Assembly (NCBI GenBank): GCA_002305725.1
Contig: DBQM01000058.1
Span: 1-7,504, forward strand
Source of the DNA: Ruminococcus sp. UBA1394
GTDB taxonomy: Bacteria > Bacillota > Clostridia > Oscillospirales > Ruminococcaceae
Direction of reading: 5' to 3'
Length of the DNA: 7,504 nt
Part shown: positions 1-6,384 of the stretch, piece after piece
Position numbering within the stretch: position 1 is the first letter of the stretch
How the letters are laid out: each line of letters begins with the position of its first letter
Position numbers and translations under genes: made by a program
Notes under the pieces: model-generated
Told to the model about the DNA's origin: nothing
Databases searched by the model: none
What the model saw: only the letters and a program-made list of their open reading frames with translations

Positions 1-111
1 TAGGGGGTTTTTAGAGATGCCCTTTTTTGAGTTTATTCTTCCTCTGAGCGAAACAAATGTGCCGGAAACTTCCCTTATCCGTGAGTTTATAGGATAATTT
101 TCCTCAAAAGG

Positions 112-140
112 TTGACGGTCAGACCAGAATATTATATAAT
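112..140 (+). promoter_or_regulatory. Sigma-A promoter of rpe
   Basis: A TTGACG -35 box (112-117) and a perfect TATAAT -10 box (135-140) are separated by exactly 17 bases. Transcription should begin near 147, giving a leader of about 35 bases before the rpe start. There is no other gene between this promoter and rpe, so rpe appears to be transcribed from here. Confidence 0.85.
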
Positions 141-182
141 AAAGAGTGGTATTGTAAATTTGGAGAATAATTGGAGTTTGGA

Positions 183-830
183 ATGAAAAATTATGTGTCT
201 GCATCAATTCTGAGTGCTGACCTTCTTAATCTGAAAGAAGAAATAAAAAAAGTTGAGGAAAGCGGTTCGGATATGCTGCATTTTGACGTTATGGACGGCA
301 TATTCGTAAACAATATTTCTTTTGGCTTTCCGGTGCTGGAGGCTGTGAAAAAATACACAGACATCTGTCTTGACGTTCATCTTATGATAGCCTCACCCCT
401 GAAATATGCGGAAAGATTCGCAAAGTCGGGAGCAGATATCATCACTTTTCATCTTGAAAGCGATGATGACCCGGAAAAAGTAATAACCGCCATAAAAAAC
501 AGTGGCGTCAAAGCCGGACTTTCAGTAAAACCGGGTACGCCTTTTGAAAAAGCTGTACCTTATCTTGACAAAATTGACATGCTGCTTATCATGACTGTTG
601 AACCGGGATTCGGCGGACAGTCATATATAACAGAAATGACTGACAAAATCCGTCAGGCAAAAAAATATATTTCCGAAAACAAGCTTGATGTGACAATACA
701 GGTTGACGGCGGAATCAACGACAAAACCGCCGCCGAGGCTGCTGACGCAGGTGCTGACATTCTTGTTGCCGGAAACTATCTTTTCAAAGCCGAATCAATG
801 AAGGACGCAGTTGACAAAATACGCTTTTAA
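183..830 (+). CDS. rpe: Ribulose-phosphate 3-epimerase
   Basis: This cytosolic enzyme interconverts D-ribulose 5-phosphate and D-xylulose 5-phosphate in the pentose phosphate pathway. The 215-residue product is full length for the family and is a single TIM barrel. Visible signatures are SILSAD (8-13), HFDVMDG (33-39, metal ligands and a catalytic Asp), DVHLM (64-68), SVKPGTP (114-120), the TVEPGFGGQ phosphate/loop segment (138-146), VDGGIN (174-179, second catalytic Asp) and a C-terminal VAGNYLF phosphate-binding turn. I chose ATG 183 because GGAG (173-176) lies 6 bases upstream and the protein then begins MKNYVSASILS as in homologues. A TTG at 171, also with a GGAG upstream (162-165), would add four residues. 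The gene has its own promoter (112-140). Its stop codon overlaps the stop of the convergent mecA-like gene. Confidence 0.96.
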   Translation: MKNYVSASILSADLLNLKEEIKKVEESGSDMLHFDVMDGIFVNNISFGFPVLEAVKKYTDICLDVHLMIASPLKYAERFAKSGADIITFHLESDDDPEKVITAIKNSGVKAGLSVKPGTPFEKAVPYLDKIDMLLIMTVEPGFGGQSYITEMTDKIRQAKKYISENKLDVTIQVDGGINDKTAAEAADAGADILVAGNYLFKAESMKDAVDKIRF

Positions 831-1366
831 AAAGTCACAATCTTTTCAACTGCATTACAAGACTCGGCACAGACATAATATTCACGGGTTGACGCCCGCA
901 TAACAGCGTCATATTCTGAAACAGTCCCTTCCCCTGCTGAATCCTCAACAAATTCCCGGTATTCTGAGGGAATCTCAAATATAAGCCGGAGAGTACAGGG
1001 ACTGTAATAAAGACTGTCTGAGTATATCATTTCCGGAAATTCATCATAAATTTTCCGGCAGAAGCTTTTCAGAGATTCAAAATCCGGAAATGTGCAGACT
1101 ATCTGCTCTTTCCGGATTCTGCGGGTACTTTTCGGCGGAAACGAAACAAATATCAGACAGTTGTTTATGCGTGAAAATATTTCCACATAAAGCTTTTCGC
1201 TGGTTATATCAGCACCGGTTTTTTCCTTTATTTCATCTGATACGGAAAGAAGAAATCCGGCTGCGCTCTGGCTGTCCCAGCTGTCATATCTGATACCGTA
1301 ATCTGAAAGGTCTTTTCCGGTCAGTATTATCTTTACTGAGCATTCACTCAGCTTTTCAATTTTCAT
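827..1366 (-). CDS. mecA: MecA-like adaptor protein for ClpC proteolysis
   Basis: In Firmicutes, MecA proteins bind substrates through the N-terminal domain and the ClpC ATPase through the C-terminal domain, delivering proteins to ClpCP. This 179-residue protein starts with MKIEKLSECSVKIILTGKDL, which matches the family opening (MKIERL...IKxxLTxxDL). Residues about 1-78 form the substrate domain. Residues about 88-179 look like the C-terminal domain, with the FPDFESLKSFCRKI helix and SLYYSPCTLRLIF strand pattern. It is shorter than B. subtilis MecA (about 218 residues), and the usually acidic linker is short and basic here (KSTRRIRKEQ). An AGGGGG ribosome binding site (1377-1382) lies 10 bases before ATG 1366. 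The gene converges on rpe with overlapping stops and no terminator hairpin between them. The substrate cannot be told from the sequence; competence or stress regulators are family precedents only. Confidence 0.8.
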   Translation of the reverse strand: MKIEKLSECSVKIILTGKDLSDYGIRYDSWDSQSAAGFLLSVSDEIKEKTGADITSEKLYVEIFSRINNCLIFVSFPPKSTRRIRKEQIVCTFPDFESLKSFCRKIYDEFPEMIYSDSLYYSPCTLRLIFEIPSEYREFVEDSAGEGTVSEYDAVMRASTREYYVCAESCNAVEKIVTF

Positions 1367-1416
1367 TAAATCAGTTCCCCCTTTGTCTTATAGTTTCGCA
1401 TTTGAGCATTACTAAT

Positions 1417-1422
1417 ATTATA
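1417..1422 (-). promoter_or_regulatory. Probable -10 box for the mecA-like gene
   Basis: The - strand reads TATAAT here, preceded by TGTA, a near-extended -10. Transcription would start about 44 bases upstream of the mecA-like start codon. The -35 position (TACACT, 17 bases upstream) matches the consensus only partly. The same AT-rich gap (1367-1466) also serves the divergent + strand gene at 1467, for which I see no convincing promoter boxes. Confidence 0.45.
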
Positions 1423-1466
1423 TACAGAAAAAATAAATTAGTGTATGGACTATTCTGGAGAAAAAA

Positions 1467-2594
1467 ATGAGAAAAAAACAAAACGTATATAAAAGAAAAA
1501 GAGATTTTCATATTTTCAGAACACTTTCAACTGTTCTTTTTTCAGCTTTGCTGGTTTCCTTTTTTGCACTGATAGGTTATAGTGTTGCAAAGCCTTTCGG
1601 CAAAGTAGGAGAGGCAAAAAACGATTCTTCCTATCTGCTTGACTTAGACGAGCTTTCAGTACCCTCTGATGACGTTTCTGATGAAAATACAATTAAGGCA
1701 TACTGGCTCCAGGAAACTGAAATAAAAGACCTTGAAACCCTTGAAAGAATGCTTGACAGAATAGGCGACTCCTACAACACAGCTGTTATACCGCTTAAAA
1801 TCAGCGGCGGAAAGCTCAATTACAATTCTGTCAACGAGGGAGCAATAATGGCAGATGTGTGTTCCGAAATAGAGATAAGCGACATTATAAAGGCTGTCAG
1901 AGAACGCGGCTACAAGCCTGCGGCGTCCCTCAACACCTTAAATGACAATCTCTATCCAAAAGCGGACAAGTCCTCCGGATTTGTGTACAAAGATACAGGA
2001 AAGCTCTGGTATGACGATAACGAAAAGAAAGGCGGTAAAGCATGGCTCTCGCCGTCTGCGTCCTCAACAGGTACATATCTTTCCTCACTTACCACAGAAA
2101 TTGCCTCAGCCGGTTTTGAATATATCATAGCAACGGACGTTGAATATCCTCAGTTCAGCCGAATCGGTCTTGACGCTATCGGCGAACCGGTCACAAACGA
2201 AAACAGATACCTTGATTTAATGAATATCGTAAACAAAACGGCAGCCGCTGCGGATTCAAAAAACAGTGAAATGTGGATTGAAATTTCCGCAAAAGAAATG
2301 TTTGAGGGAACCTGTGAAGTTTTTCAACCTATCATGCTTGAAACTGACAAGACAGTCCTTGAAATAAATCTTGATGATTTCACAGGAAAGGTAAAATACG
2401 GAAGTGAAACAGTTAATTTTTCTGGCATGAGCACAGCTGAAAAGGTCGAAAAAGTCTGCGATATTGCAGAAACATATATTTACAAGACCTCATTTATACC
2501 GGAAATCACAGGCAAAAACCTTTCTGTTTCAGATAAAACTGTTGCAATTGAGGCGTTTAAAAACATGGGCTACAATTCATATATTGTAAGATAA
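1467..2594 (+). CDS. Membrane-anchored putative glycoside hydrolase-like protein (DUF4015-type TIM barrel)
   Basis: The 375-residue protein has a Lys/Arg-rich N-terminus (1-18), one hydrophobic signal-anchor segment (about 19-41), an acidic Ser/Asp-rich linker (about 49-74) and an extracytoplasmic domain from about 75. That domain follows the layout of putative glycoside hydrolases of the DUF4015 type: IKAYWLQ first strand (76-82), NTAVIPLKISGGKLNYNS (104-121), a helix and strand ending at GYKPAASLN (148-156), GKLWYDD...AWLSPSA (178-198) and GFEYIIATDVEYPQF (216-230). In the family the last block usually reads like FDYIRFP; here it is ATDVEYP, so catalytic activity is uncertain. GGAG (1457-1460) lies 6 bases before ATG 1467. 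The likely role is at the cell wall or surface polysaccharide, but neither substrate nor activity can be read from the sequence. A hairpin follows the stop codon. Confidence 0.7.
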   Translation: MRKKQNVYKRKRDFHIFRTLSTVLFSALLVSFFALIGYSVAKPFGKVGEAKNDSSYLLDLDELSVPSDDVSDENTIKAYWLQETEIKDLETLERMLDRIGDSYNTAVIPLKISGGKLNYNSVNEGAIMADVCSEIEISDIIKAVRERGYKPAASLNTLNDNLYPKADKSSGFVYKDTGKLWYDDNEKKGGKAWLSPSASSTGTYLSSLTTEIASAGFEYIIATDVEYPQFSRIGLDAIGEPVTNENRYLDLMNIVNKTAAAADSKNSEMWIEISAKEMFEGTCEVFQPIMLETDKTVLEINLDDFTGKVKYGSETVNFSGMSTAEKVEKVCDIAETYIYKTSFIPEITGKNLSVSDKTVAIEAFKNMGYNSYIVR

Positions 2595-2611
2595 AATAAA
2601 CTATACAGAGT

Positions 2612-2641
2612 AATCAGCGGCTAATGTATTTACCGCTGATT
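2612..2641 (+). terminator. Hairpin after the glycoside hydrolase-like gene, probable terminator
   Basis: A perfect 9-bp stem (AATCAGCGG 2612-2620 with CCGCTGATT 2633-2641) can be extended by TAA/TTA across one bulged C, leaving a 5-base loop. It begins 17 bases after the stop of the preceding gene. The trailing T-run is weak (TTTACGTTATTT), so termination may be partial. No clear promoter lies between this hairpin and the next gene, so some read-through into the transporter gene is plausible. Confidence 0.6.
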
Positions 2642-2676
2642 TTACGTTATTTACATATAATTAAGGAATGGTGAAA

Positions 2677-3546
2677 ATGAAAAAGAAATATCTCGGTGTG
2701 ATTTATATTATCCTCTCTGCTTTCTGCTTTGCGCTTATGAACACTTTTGTAAGGCTTTCCGGAGATTTGCCGACAATTCAGAAAAGCTTTTTCAGAAACT
2801 TTGTTGCAATGATTTTTGCTTTCATTATCCTGAAGAAAAACCACATTCCGATGCACTGGCAAAAGGGTAATCTTAAATTCCATCTGATACGCTCAATTGC
2901 CGGTACTCTCGGCATACTCTGCAATTTCTACGCCATAGACCATCTTGTTCTGTCTGACGCATCAATGCTCAACAAAATGTCGCCATTTTTCGCAATTATC
3001 TTTTCACTGATATTCCTCAGAGAAAAAATCACTTTCTTCCAGGCAGCGCTGGTCACAGCGGCATTTGCCGGAAGTATGTTCATAATAAAACCCAGTCTGA
3101 TAAGCATGGAGTTTCTGCCGGGACTGATTGGCTTTATCGGCGGAATGGGCGCAGGTGCTGCCTATACAACTGTAAGACATCTTGGCAGCAGGGGTGAAAA
3201 AGGACCGTTTATAGTATTCTTCTTTTCAGCCTTTTCATGCGTTGTAACACTCCCCTATCTGATATTCAACTTCCATGCAATGGAGCTTAAACAGGTAATA
3301 TATCTCATATGTGCAGGACTTGCCGCAGCAGGCGGACAGTTTTCAATCACCGCCGCATATTGTCATGCACCGGCAAAAGAAATCTCCGTTTATGATTATT
3401 CACAGATTATATTTGCAGCAGTTATCGGATACTTTGTTTTCGGACAGGTTTCAGATGTATACAGCTTTATCGGATACGCTGTAATAATAGCGGCGGCTGT
3501 GCTGATGTTTATTTACAATAACAGGAAAAGTGAAAAACAGGCTTAG
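2677..3546 (+). CDS. EamA-family (DMT superfamily) transporter
   Basis: This integral membrane protein of 289 residues is the usual size for drug/metabolite transporters built from two EamA repeats. About ten hydrophobic segments are visible, with the first repeat roughly at 5-133 and the second at about 146-280. Typical family features are the N-terminal LSAFCFALMNTFVRLSG, the FxRNFVAMI helix, ALxxLVLSDASMLNKMSPFFAIIFS-like packing in the first half, and the basic tail NNRKSEKQA at the cytoplasmic end. I preferred ATG 2677 because AAGGA (2663-2667) is then 9 bases upstream. The ATG at 2668, three codons earlier, would touch the ribosome binding site directly. Family members export or import small metabolites such as amino acids or cofactors; the substrate cannot be inferred. 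Tandem stops (TAG TAA) precede a strong terminator. Confidence 0.88.
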   Translation: MKKKYLGVIYIILSAFCFALMNTFVRLSGDLPTIQKSFFRNFVAMIFAFIILKKNHIPMHWQKGNLKFHLIRSIAGTLGILCNFYAIDHLVLSDASMLNKMSPFFAIIFSLIFLREKITFFQAALVTAAFAGSMFIIKPSLISMEFLPGLIGFIGGMGAGAAYTTVRHLGSRGEKGPFIVFFFSAFSCVVTLPYLIFNFHAMELKQVIYLICAGLAAAGGQFSITAAYCHAPAKEISVYDYSQIIFAAVIGYFVFGQVSDVYSFIGYAVIIAAAVLMFIYNNRKSEKQA

Positions 3547-3550
3547 TAAC

Positions 3551-3587
3551 AAAAAAGGCAGTTCATTACGAACCGCCTTTCTTTTTT
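3551..3587. terminator. Bidirectional Rho-independent terminator
   Basis: The stem AAAGGC-A-GTTC (3554-3564) pairs with GAAC-C-GCCTTT (3570-3580) around the 5-base loop ATTAC, with one A/C mismatch. On the + strand it is followed by CTTTTTT (3581-3587), and on the - strand by a T-run from the A stretch at 3551-3556. It ends both the transporter gene (+) and the - strand operon. The stop codon of the - strand membrane-protein gene lies in the loop, so its last codons form one arm of the stem. Confidence 0.9.
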
Positions 3588-4126
3588 GTATGTTTACCGA
3601 AAATTTTCGGCTTTAATATTTTTACATATACTTCAATACAGCCTTTCAGCGCATAGTCATAGACAAAAAATATCACATTGCACAATGCCCAGAATATGTA
3701 TATTCCCAGTTTGCCGAACATGGCAAAGTCCTCTGTCATATCCGATATTCCGAGAATGTAAAGCGTAGCATAATAATCGGCAACGGCAACAATATTGAAT
3801 ACCACAAACTTGACTGCAATCCTCAAAAAACGTGATTTCAGCTTGTCTATCAGTTCTTTAATAATCGGGTAGTAACCGAAAAGCAGAATGAAAATCAGCG
3901 ACGCCTCTTTGTTTGGTATAACAAATATTGAAAGCAGTCCCACAGCCGCATAAGTGAGAAACGCCCATGACTTGTTTACCTCAACTGCTATAATCGTGAT
4001 AAGCGCACCGGCAATCATGGGCATTGTGAGATAAAGAAACGGCATTACTACTACCGCAAACATTGAAAGCATACATAGTGAAGAAACAATTCCGCCCAGT
4101 GCGACTTTATAACTTACATTATTCAT
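3566..4126 (-). CDS. Small multi-pass membrane protein of the J-protein/DUF5685 operon
   Basis: I recognise this 186-residue protein as a conserved clostridial type but know no assigned function. Hydrophobic segments lie at about 8-33, 36-48, 54-70, 75-84, 103-125 and 137-158. The block GYYPIIKE (84-91), followed by a basic stretch (KLKSRFLR), looks like a conserved cytoplasmic loop, and the C-terminus is basic (KPKIFGKHTKKKGG). The opening helix (KVALGGIVSSLCMLSMF) resembles that of small energy-coupling-factor S components, but I see no specificity signature, so that is only a possibility. It is the last gene of the operon, starting 3 bases after the stop of the upstream J protein. No SD-like sequence precedes ATG 4126, suggesting translation by reinitiation. 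Its final codons lie inside the terminator stem. Confidence 0.75.
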   Translation of the reverse strand: MNNVSYKVALGGIVSSLCMLSMFAVVVMPFLYLTMPMIAGALITIIAVEVNKSWAFLTYAAVGLLSIFVIPNKEASLIFILLFGYYPIIKELIDKLKSRFLRIAVKFVVFNIVAVADYYATLYILGISDMTEDFAMFGKLGIYIFWALCNVIFFVYDYALKGCIEVYVKILKPKIFGKHTKKKGGS

Positions 4127-4129
4127 AAT

Positions 4130-4693
4130 TTATATGCAGTCGCAAAGACAGTCGGCACATATCAGACACTGACAGGCATTGCAAAGGCAGTTTGCAGTAT
4201 CCTGCTTGCTGTTTCCGGTGTTGTATGGATTTCCGTACATCTGACCTGAACGCTTGTTTCTCATCTGATTAAATGCCGCCTGATACTCCCTGTTGGACGG
4301 GTCAAGACGTGCAGCTTTTTCGTAGTAGGTGTAGGCATCGTTCAGCCAGCCTCTTGACAGGCAGACAGTACCTTTAAGGAAATTCCACTCGGCACTTGTG
4401 TCCTGACGGTTTCCCTCAAGGGCGTTGTCAGCATTTGTGTAGTTTCCGCTTTCAATCATGCGTCTTATTTCAATATACGGATTTCCGGAAGAACTATTGC
4501 TTCTTCTCATATTCATTATTTCATCATAAGCGGCATTTATCTCCGACATTTTCTGATTTGCAATATCCTCCATAACGCTGTTTCCCGACTGTAAATCCGG
4601 GTGATACTGCTGTGAAAGCCTTCTGTAAGCCGCTTTTACCTCGTCATCCGAAGCACCTGGGGAAATACCTAAAATCTGATATGGGTCTGTCAT
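4130..4693 (-). CDS. J-domain protein with TPR-like middle and cysteine-rich tail
   Basis: The 187-residue protein opens with a J domain (about 3-63: DPYQILGISPGASDDEVKAAYRRL) with the HPD motif intact at 31-33, so it should be able to stimulate a DnaK-type Hsp70. A helical TPR-like segment follows at about 72-145, including SRGWLNDAYTYYEKAARLDPSN. The last 19 residues contain eight cysteines (169, 171, 174, 176, 179, 182, 184, 186) in CxC and CxxC spacing, but no Gly-rich region or CxxCxGxG zinc fingers, so it is not DnaJ itself. GGAG (4700-4703) lies 6 bases before ATG 4693. It sits 26 bases after the related J-like gene and 3 bases before the membrane-protein gene. The cysteines could bind metal, form disulfides or be modified; the sequence does not decide. 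It is probably a specialised co-chaperone. Confidence 0.85.
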   Translation of the reverse strand: MTDPYQILGISPGASDDEVKAAYRRLSQQYHPDLQSGNSVMEDIANQKMSEINAAYDEIMNMRRSNSSSGNPYIEIRRMIESGNYTNADNALEGNRQDTSAEWNFLKGTVCLSRGWLNDAYTYYEKAARLDPSNREYQAAFNQMRNKRSGQMYGNPYNTGNSKQDTANCLCNACQCLICADCLCDCI

Positions 4694-4719
4694 TTTTTAC
4701 TCCTTTAAATTTTATTTTC

Positions 4720-5514
4720 TCAACCCGGACAACCTCCGCAGCACTCAACACACAATGAATTACAATAAGCGCTGATTCCGTCTGCGCACGGTTCAAGGCA
4801 GACTGATGTTATGCCCGTTTCATTTAAACATTCCACGCATGACTGGGTTTCTGCAAGATACGGCGAAACGTTGCAGCAACAGTAAAATGTGCCTATTCCA
4901 ATGGCTATTCCGACTGCGGCTTTATTGCTGTGCTTTTTGATTTTTCCGTCACGCATATTGCAGATATTCTCATAGGACTGCCTGTAAATCTGATTATAGG
5001 GTTCAAGCTCATAAGCCTTTTTGTAATTATCCAGAGCCTCATTCATCCAGCCCTGGGAAAATCTGAGCCTTGCAAAAACATAATGCCATTTTGCGTACCC
5101 CACAAGATTATATTCAAGAAGAATATGTTCAGCTGCGGAAAAATTTTTGCTGTTTATGAGAGCGTTTATTTTGTTGTAGTTATTTTCAAAATCAGCATAT
5201 TTATTAGTCTGGTCGTTTTTTTGACTATTATTCTGATTATATGTATTCTGATTCTGAGTATTGGAATTGTTTGCAGGCGGCGCAGGGGCAGGATTCTGCG
5301 GCGGCTGTGCCGTTCTTTCGCCACGGCTGATACAGCCAAGCGCCTGACGGTAAACCTCATCAATTTCTCTGAGCTTGTTTTCAGAAATGTCACGGATCAG
5401 ACTGTCGGCATTTTTGTCGCATTTATTTTGTTCTCTCATCTGCCGGTAAGCATTGTCAAGCTCGGCCCGGGAGGCGTTGGGCGAAATCCCGAAATATTCA
5501 AATGGGTTCAGCAT
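4720..5514 (-). CDS. J-like protein with lost HPD motif, TPR-like repeats and cysteine-rich tail
   Basis: The 264-residue protein is a paralogue of the next gene in the operon. Residues 3-60 align with its J domain (NPFEYFGISPNASRAELDNAYRQM), but the HPD position reads KCD (31-33), so Hsp70 stimulation is unlikely. A Pro/Asn/Gln-rich linker spans about 68-105. A TPR-like region follows (about 106-190), with RFSQGWMNEALDNYKKAYEL matching the paralogue. Next come a short Ala/Gly/Ile hydrophobic stretch (199-211) and a tail with twelve cysteines between 212 and 262, including CCC (212-214), CVEC (226-229) and CVECCGGC (255-262). A strong GGAGG (5519-5523) precedes ATG 5514 within the 12-base gap after the DUF5685 gene. 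The lost HPD suggests a substrate-binding or partner role, perhaps dimerising with the HPD-bearing paralogue (inference). Confidence 0.82.
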   Translation of the reverse strand: MLNPFEYFGISPNASRAELDNAYRQMREQNKCDKNADSLIRDISENKLREIDEVYRQALGCISRGERTAQPPQNPAPAPPANNSNTQNQNTYNQNNSQKNDQTNKYADFENNYNKINALINSKNFSAAEHILLEYNLVGYAKWHYVFARLRFSQGWMNEALDNYKKAYELEPYNQIYRQSYENICNMRDGKIKKHSNKAAVGIAIGIGTFYCCCNVSPYLAETQSCVECLNETGITSVCLEPCADGISAYCNSLCVECCGGCPG

Positions 5515-5526
5515 ATTTCCTCCTTA

Positions 5527-6384
5527 TCAGAGAACAATTTCTTTCTGCTTTTTCTGCTTTTTTGGCATTGAAAAGCTTTTGAGTCCAAGGAAAATCACGT
5601 TGTCGATAATATCCTTAAAACGCTTTATTTTCATTTTACTGTAATATTCCGCAATCATGCTGAGGCTCATGTTGATATTATCATCAGCCAGTTTTTTTGC
5701 GGTGTTAATGTCCTTGCTGTAATTTAACAGGACGTTGTAATTATTCTTTTTCAAATCTTTTTCGGCGTCATCATATGCGTCGGCAAGATATACAAATCTT
5801 CCCAGATGATAGCCGAATCCGCTGAATGTCTCTGACTGTTCCCTGTCCTCCGGAATTTTCCCGGCAAGTTCGGACATTATCTGAGCAGTCGGCTCACAGG
5901 CATAGTCAATAGATGTGCAGTTTTCGCTTTCAAGCTTTAACTGCCTGTTCATTTCAAGCTGTATCTTTGAGGCAGTATCGGGATATTTTCTGATTGCTCT
6001 TTTATATCCCCTTTTTGCCAGAAGTCTTAAAAGTCTGTAGGGAATTGATTTTATAAGTCCGGTATCGGAAATACTGTCGCAAAGCTTCTGATACACAGAA
6101 ATAACAGCGGCGGCAGCAGTAAAATCAAGCACTTCAATATCTTTCAGACAGAGCTTTTTGCTGAAAGGATGAATAATGCAGTGCTGCGGTTCAAAGTGCA
6201 GAGGCTTATCGTTAAAGGAACAGCAAAGTATCCCCAGAAATGCAAAATCATAGCTCAGCATCATTCTGTAAAGCTGACCGTAATTTTTGCCGAGATTTTT
6301 GCAGAGTCCGCAGTAAAAGCCGTTATAAACCTGAAACTCGCTGAAACGCATATACGGTTTGAATGGTTTTATATAACCGAACAA
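5527..6384 (-). CDS. DUF5685 family protein
   Basis: This 285-residue, mostly helical protein matches what I know of DUF5685, a family without assigned function that is often found beside J-domain genes. Its opening MFGYIKPFKPYMRFSEF leads to CGLC (25-28), YDFAFLGI (44-51), CC (53-54) and CIIHP (68-72). A late segment LGRFVYLADAYDDAEKD (193-209) has an acidic spacing (D201, D204, D205, D209) that recalls the Asp-rich motif of all-helical prenyl synthases. That likeness is by eye only. I chose TTG 6384: it gives the family-typical MFGY start, and an AAAAGG ribosome binding site (6394-6399) lies 9 bases upstream. ATG codons at 6393 and 6390 would sit on or 3 bases from that site. A strong promoter (6415-6443) lies directly upstream, and two J-protein genes and a membrane-protein gene follow. 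Confidence 0.85.
   Translation of the reverse strand: MFGYIKPFKPYMRFSEFQVYNGFYCGLCKNLGKNYGQLYRMMLSYDFAFLGILCCSFNDKPLHFEPQHCIIHPFSKKLCLKDIEVLDFTAAAAVISVYQKLCDSISDTGLIKSIPYRLLRLLAKRGYKRAIRKYPDTASKIQLEMNRQLKLESENCTSIDYACEPTAQIMSELAGKIPEDREQSETFSGFGYHLGRFVYLADAYDDAEKDLKKNNYNVLLNYSKDINTAKKLADDNINMSLSMIAEYYSKMKIKRFKDIIDNVIFLGLKSFSMPKKQKKQKEIVL

Noticed and set aside
2..97. Open frame from the window edge to TAA (RGFLEMPFFEF...IREFIG) as a 3' gene tail on the + strand
   Set aside because: It is only 31 codons and could be open by chance, and I recognise no family. The start overlaps terminator- or repeat-like sequence. It remains possible but is not supported enough to annotate.
1398..1460. Promoter for the + strand gene at 1467
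   Set aside because: Several -10-like sequences (TATTAT, TATATA, TATACA around 1416-1426) exist, but none has a -35 box at acceptable spacing; TTGAGC at 1402-1407 is too close.
4720..5514. Calling the J-like protein DnaJ or a standard Hsp40
   Set aside because: It lacks HPD, the Gly/Phe region and CxxCxGxG zinc fingers, so the dnaJ symbol is not justified.
4930..5571. 213-aa + strand reading frame
   Set aside because: It lies entirely antisense to the J-like and DUF5685 genes, has no convincing SD or family match, and is strongly hydrophobic only because it mirrors their codons.
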